The notes beneath the pieces were generated by a model that searched no databases, had not been told where the DNA came from, and saw only the letters and a list, made by a program, of their open reading frames with translations. Below, piece by piece: positions 58,922 through 64,000 of a stretch of DNA of 64,000 bases; positions within the stretch are counted from its first letter, which is position 1, and every line of letters begins with the position of its first letter. Where the stretch lies: assembly GCA_963854835.1 (NCBI GenBank), contig OY978526.1, forward strand, positions 70,962,418 to 71,026,417, given 5' to 3'. The position numbers were made by a program, and so were the translations under genes. The stretch is from Megamerina dolium (taxonomy: Eukaryota > Arthropoda > Insecta > Diptera > Megamerinidae).

Positions 58922-59650
58922 AACTATTCTAAGTTCGAGGACTTGGACTTTGCCGATGACATTTGTCTCCTCTCGCACAAATTTTCCGATATTCAAGCGA
59001 AGGCGAACAGTTTAGTCGCGCTGGCACGCACCATCGGATTAGAGATAAATATTGCGAAGACCAAAGCCATGAGAATCAATCATTCCAATAGAAGCCATAT
59101 AATGATTGACGGCTGTGCGATAGAATTCGTCGAAAGTTTCTGCTACCTCGGTTGCACGATAGCAACAGACGGGGGAGCTGAGGAAGATGCTAACTGCAGG
59201 CTAAGCAAAGCAAAGACAGCATTTGGCCGGCTAAAATCAGTATGGGCAAATCTCCCAAATATCAAGACGCACGAAATTACGAATATTCTCCGCATGTGTG
59301 AAATTGACACTACTGTATGGAAGTGAAACATGGCTGATCTCGAACTCCATCACGCAGAGACTGCAAGCTTTCGTCAACAAGTGTTTGAGGATCATTTGTT
59401 GAATTTTCTGGCCTAACACTATTACCAACGAGGCACTATGGCGTCTGTCGAGCGAAGAGCCCATACTGATCCAGATTAAGCGTAGAAAGTGGCGCTGGAT
59501 TGGCCACACGCTAAGAAAGCAGCCAGATTAGGAGAGCTAGCTGCTGCCAGCATCACATGGGAAAACTGTGATGCTCAACTGCCAAAACCGTGTGCGATGG
59601 AAAGGCCTTGTGGAGGCTCTATGCTCCAATTAGAAGTTTTAAGGAGAAAA
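58922..59650 (+). pseudogene. Second non-LTR family: RT catalytic and C-terminal fragment
   Basis: The frame reads LDFADDICLLSH (catalytic Asp pair of RT), ARTIGLEINIAKTKAM, ESFCYLGCTIATDGG and SVWANLPNIKTHEI, then breaks into other frames (LLYGSETWLISNS, WRWIGHTLRKQPD, LGELAAASITWE). The region between LRKQPD and LGELA is deleted compared with the fragment at 53540-53825. It ends in an A-rich tail at about 59658. Confidence 0.87.
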
Positions 59651-59689
59651 AAAAAAAAAGTTCATAACTAGTTTTGATAATTCTAGACG

Positions 59690-60020
59690 ACACTCTGGTT
59701 AATACATTACATATTATATGTAGAGGTCCAAGTTTGACTTGGCATAAAATTGCTTTCTGACAAACTAGTACACCATATTTTACATGACGAATTACATGTT
59801 CGGAAAATTAGTGCCACATTCGTTAACAATTCAATAAAAACTGAACTGAAAAGCAATAAATTTCTCAACGAAATTTGAAGCATTTTAAGCTGAATAAACC
59901 AGATTATGCGCATGAGACTTGGATCCAGCGTCATGATCCTAAACCTAAAAAAGAACTTTGACAATGCACTGAAGCTGGTTGTTCAGCTCCAAAATCGATG
60001 AAGTCAGGATGATCGGCAAA
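59690..60020 (+). pseudogene. Mariner-like transposase fragment (plus strand)
   Basis: Plus-strand frames give HILHDELHVRKISATFVNNS, then AHETWIQRHDPKPKKE with the ETW-type block of the first Asp, and CSAPKSMKSG-SAKKR. Stops are present. It breaks off at 60020, where a fragment of opposite orientation begins. Confidence 0.72.
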
Positions 60021-60900
60021 AAAAAGGTTATGAAATTTTATCAGCATAAACTAGCCATTTCACATATCCCCACAAAATGCAGTCCAGAGGTGTTAACTCG
60101 CAAGATCTTGTAGGATAGTTCACAGGTCCATTTCGAGAGACTGTGTTGTCGCCAAATGTTTCCTTCAATAAATCAATTGTTATGTTCGATGTATGGCATG
60201 CGTCGCTATCTTGCTGGAACCACATTTCTTCCACATTCATACCACGTCATTGGAGAATCAAATCGTCAGTCAGTATCATGACTCTGCAGGGATCGCCATT
60301 GACATTTAGGTTGTCGCCTTTCGCGTTTTTAAGGAAGAATGGAGCAACATTTCCACCAGCCCCTAAATCGCATCAAACAGTAAGTTTTTTGTGGATGTAA
60401 TGGTGTCTGAGTTCTGCCGTTCGGAATCGGTTAAAATAAGTAGGTCCCTCTTAATACTGTCCAAAATTTAGCACGCACAACAGTAATGGAAGAGCAGCTC
60501 TGCCAAAGATACCTTCCGGGCTTATTAGTGCCACATATTTATTTGTATTTATTTTTTTAATGGTGTATGAAGAATATCTTGTGGATTATTTTCACTCCGA
60601 ATTCGACAATTTGGCTTGTTCACATACCCATTGAGCCAAAATTGGGCCTCATCACTGAGTAAAAGTTTATGATACAACAATGGGTCAACTTTCAATTTGG
60701 AAGTTAGAGTTTTGGATGATAGAACCATGATTTTGGGTAGTAAAATTTCAATATTTGCAAGAGTTATGGGGATGTCAAGCTTTCCATGATGAAATTACAA
60801 ACCGTACTTAGTACAAATGACATTTGGGTTATCAGATTTGATAATTGCTATACCGTTTCGGAAACTGCTTCACTCTAAACAAAAAACACCCTTTATATAA
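60021..60900 (-). pseudogene. Mariner-superfamily fragment, 53370-type, with a SINE inside
   Basis: The minus strand reads NVEEMWFQQDSDACHTSNIT (second Asp), IDLLKETFGDNTVSRNGPVN and TRSCELTPLDCILWGYVK (third Asp). Beyond the SINE the N-terminal side continues as scattered DEAQFWLNGY-like blocks near 60640. Stops are present. Confidence 0.83.
60407..60557 (+). mobile_element. 5'-truncated SINE nested in the mariner fragment
   Basis: It contains only the last 150 nt of the SINE (gagttctgccgttcggaa to gtgccacatatttatttgta). The exact duplication taatggtgt lies at 60398-60406 and 60558-60566, showing a genuine truncated insertion. Confidence 0.92.
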
Positions 60901-61319
60901 ATATGTACATGCGTAGATATTATTTTATATGAAATTTCCGTCCCTCCTCCTCCTCCTACTACTGAGTTTGTTCTCTACTAACTCGCACATCGTTGATAAA
61001 TGAAATTTGTTTACATTTTTGGCGCAATAAAACAGTGTTTAAATTTATTTATTTATAAAAACAACAAACAAGAAAAATTAAATATTTTACTAATTTATTA
61101 GATTGTATTTTTGTTGATGAATGTGTTGTGAATACAATATTTTTGCAAATACTTTTGCTCTTATTTCAGCGATAATTTATTTTGCATACGCTATTTATGT
61201 TAATTAATCAACTATTTGATGACTCAAAGTGTTAATGGGATGTTAATTTATAAATTTAGTTCCAATTAATTCATTGACAAATTCTATGAGATTATTTTTA
61301 ATGTATTCTATTGGATTGG
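60901..61319. other. No gene seen
   Basis: AT-rich sequence with a ctcctcctcctcc run near 60945. Confidence 0.5.
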
Positions 61320-62105
61320 ATTATTATAAAATGCATGAATTCACAATTTTGAGCATGAAAATATAAAGTATGCCACTGAAATTTGATAAATAATATTCAA
61401 ATTACTAATAAATACATTATGTTGAGAATGGATGTAATTGGATGAAAACTACAAATACCTCCCATACGAAAGTATATTAAAATATATGGTTTTTCACATT
61501 TTGAGCGCAAAAACCTAAAGTAATCGTGCTGAAATTTGTTACATACGATTAAATTTACTAAAGAATTATAGCATTTGAAAATAGATGGAATCAAATGAAA
61601 ACGACTATTACCTTCCATACAAAAATAACTTCAAAACATATGTTTTCACATTTTCGAACATGAAAATAAAAAGCTATTGAGCTGAAATTCCTTACATAAC
61701 ATTACATTTACTAATAAATAAATTATGTTAATTATGGACGAAATTGGTTGAAAACCACACATACCTCCCATACAAAAAATAGGTTCAAATATATATGTTT
61801 TCATATTTTGAGCATAAAAATATAAAGATATGAAGCTGAAATTCGATAAATTATATTATATTTACTAACAAATAACTAGTATTAAAAATGGAAAGAATCA
61901 CAGAAAAATTACGCCTACCTCCCATACAAAAATATGTTCAGAATACATGTTTTCACATTTTGAGCATGGAAATATAATGTTATGAAGCTGAAACTTGGTA
62001 AATAATATTAAATTTACTACTAAATTAACTATGTGCAGAATGTATAGAATTAGATGAAAAACACACCGACCTCCCATACAAAAATATGTTTTCGAATATA
62101 TATAT
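61320..62105 (-). repeat. Degenerate tandem array, about 153-bp unit (array 3)
   Basis: Units with acctcccatacaaaaatatg followed by tgttttcacattttgagc, aaaatataaag and aagctgaaatt recur near 61445, 61600, 61755, 61907 and 62060. These are the best preserved copies of the unit in this window, about 47 kb from array 1. Confidence 0.85.
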
Positions 62106-62900
62106 TTATGTAGATATTTGTAGATGGAAAACTATAGTTTATGTGTTAATTTCATTGACTGGGACAAATTTGTCAAAGGTGTAAATGCTGCTACCGGCAT
62201 CCTCCAATTTCTCCTTTGGTGGTGCATGCATAGCAACGACTTCAGATAGTTTGATGAATCTGATATCGTTTTGTATAACTTTATATATAAGGGTTAAGGC
62301 AGCGATATCTTGCACCTTTATTTCTACATCTCTAATATTTACTAATTTTATGCGGAATACTTTAAAGTCTTTAAATTTGTTTGACTTTCATCATGTCTAC
62401 TTCATCAGGGTCTTCTCGATTTCCTTCATCGTCCCAGTCTATGTCAGCTAAATCATCATCTGCTAACATGTAATTTAGATTTTCTTTTTCAGAAGATGAA
62501 AATACAAGTACCTTCTTTTTAGTAGCTGAAGATTTTTAGATTTTTTCGTTGTTTGGCTTTTCTTCAGGCTCTTCTCTTTTGGCTCACTTTTTAACTTTCT
62601 CTTTTCTTCGGCTTATTTTAAGCATTGCAAAACCTCGTCAGTTGTCAATATTTCTCCATATTTTAATTGCTTCAAACGAGGATGTGATTTTTCTTTTAGG
62701 AGTTGTGTTAAGTGAATTAGGAGGAACTGCGAATAAATCGACAATTTCAGCATGAATTGATGAATTATCGAAGGGTGTGTAGGTATTGAAATTATTAGGT
62801 ATTTAAGTCTTAAGTTTTTCTGTAGTAGCTCCAGTTTCTTAAGGGATAGTGTAAGTTGTATTTTCATAAAGTTTGAAGTTATTAAAATGCGTCTTTAAGT
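62106..62900 (-). pseudogene. Unidentified decayed coding remnant with an acidic segment
   Basis: I do not recognise the family. On the minus strand, pieces of plausible protein occur in changing frames: TPFDNSSIHAEIVDLFAVPP (about 62770), VLVFSSSEKENLNYMLADDD followed by LADIDWDDEGNREDPDEVD (about 62515-62400), and SEVVAMHAPPKEKLEDAGSS with IYTFDKFVPVNEI (about 62250-62150). Stops and frameshifts separate them. An acidic and basic C-terminal region of a DNA-transposon protein is one possibility. Confidence 0.45.
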
Positions 62901-62914
62901 TGTTATTACTAGAG

Positions 62915-63620
62915 TCACGTCGAATGGGTCTTACGGTGAACGAGGGCAAGACGAAGTATCTAGTGTCTACAAACAAAGAGTCCCGGCGTCTTGGACAATT
63001 ACTGGCGTCACTGTTGACAACTACACTTTCGAGGTGGTGAAGGACTATCTTCGTTTATCTTGGAACCAGCATCAACAACTGTAATGACGTCAGCCTGGAG
63101 ATCATGCGTAGGATCACTCTTGCTAACAGGTGCTACTTTGGGCTAAATATGCAATTGAAAAGTCGGGCACTCTACAAGTCTCTCATTATGCCTGTCCTTA
63201 CATATGACGCTGAGGCTTGGACAATTTCCCCCTCAGATGAGAGAATGCTCGGGGTTTTTGGGAGAAAAGTCCTACGCAAGATCTTTGGATCTATTTGCGT
63301 TGGTGACGAGTATCGAAGTATCGAATAAGGTACAACCATGAGCTGTATGAGCTGTATGCTCATACCGATATAGTAATGTGCATTAAAATTCAATGGCTGC
63401 GAATGGAAGAACACGCTCCGGCTAAAAAGGTGTTATATTCGGAAACCGCTGGTAAACGACGGAAAAAAAGAAGACCTAACCTTCAGTGGAAAGATCAAGT
63501 ACTGAAGAACTTGTCAGCGCTTGGAATTTCTAACTTCTAACGCCAACTAGCGAAGGAAAGAGCTGGCTGGCGTGCTAGATTCGGCCTAAATCGACTTTCG
63601 GTTGTAATCGCCACATAGAT
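62915..63620 (+). pseudogene. Broken 3' part of a 10559-type non-LTR element
   Basis: It begins at gtcgaatgggtcttacggtg and follows the intact copy through MRRITLANRCYFGLNMQLKS, MPVLTYDAEAWTIS and RWKDQV-like blocks to cggttgtaatcgccacatag. Several small indels and a shortened region after MQLKSRAL (deletion of the SRRTKTT segment) break the frame. The tail is gataagataa. Confidence 0.88.
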
Positions 63621-64000
63621 AAGATAATAGTTTTTAAGAAAATATATTCTTTCTTGAAGCCTTGAGTTTTTAGCGGGTTAAAGTCTCGCACTGACATAAG
63701 CTTTTGATACGCTTTTACTCCTCGCTAAAAAAAAGAAAACCCCTATTTTGATGAGTCCACAATTATAAAATATGATTTGAATTTAGCCTACATGATGAAT
63801 CCACTTCACCTGCGTTTAACTTTCTCAAATGTGAAATGCAATAAATTTATATGGACATTCGAATGAGTGCACGCACACAGCACTCAACAGGTTAATTTTG
63901 TTCATGTCGCCACTATAAATATGTACACACAAGCACAAGATTTATATGGAAGTATGTAATAATACCTACTCGCACTTGATTTCAACCCTTGGGGGTTTGC
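63621..64000. other. Right end of window, nothing recognised
   Basis: No repeat or coding region is recognisable. Confidence 0.45.

Overview
This is eukaryotic, very AT-rich insect DNA. A branchless-type FGF gene with fly-like protein sequence, short phase-0 introns in a second gene, and heavy loads of mariner, MITE, SINE and non-LTR elements point to a higher fly (Diptera: Brachycera). A tephritid-like fruit fly is my guess, but the sequence alone does not prove it. No bacterial, CRISPR, rRNA or genuine tRNA gene features were seen.

The main host gene is branchless (bnl, the FGF ligand of the tracheal system) on the + strand. The window opens inside an upstream intron. It contains a 104-nt FGF-core exon (2701-2804), an intron of about 20.9 kb, and a long coding exon (23752-25602) with the rest of the FGF fold and a large low-complexity C-terminal region. 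The stop codon of that exon overlaps a near-ideal splice donor. About 10 kb downstream, a strong acceptor opens a short in-frame exon (35615-35687) encoding a hydrophobic tail. I infer two C-terminal isoforms: one ends at the overlapped stop, the other gains a tail that could be a membrane or GPI-anchor signal.

A second likely host gene (55633-56424, +) has four short exons joined by three phase-0 introns. It encodes a secreted protein of about 189 residues of the DUF1091/DM8 type (ML-like, insect-specific).

Almost everything else is repeats. The bnl intron holds a homogenised 164-bp satellite, a TA-flanked MITE, a 5'-truncated non-LTR retrotransposon with an intact reverse transcriptase, 153-bp tandem arrays and an internally deleted mariner. 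The last bnl intron or 3' UTR holds a short inverted repeat, a 1.56-kb element with 13-bp terminal inverted repeats, and a 106-bp tandem array rich in TATGCAAA-like sites. From 36 to 64 kb there is a graveyard of mariner fragments, two related TTAA-flanked elements, a hAT-like element with an 8-bp target duplication, a pogo/Tigger element, more MITE copies and dead LINEs.

A tRNA-derived SINE family occurs about eleven times. Several copies have clear target-site duplications and sit inside other elements, so insertion order can be read. Two copies carry a different 3' end that resembles the 3' end of a LINE present at the window's left edge.
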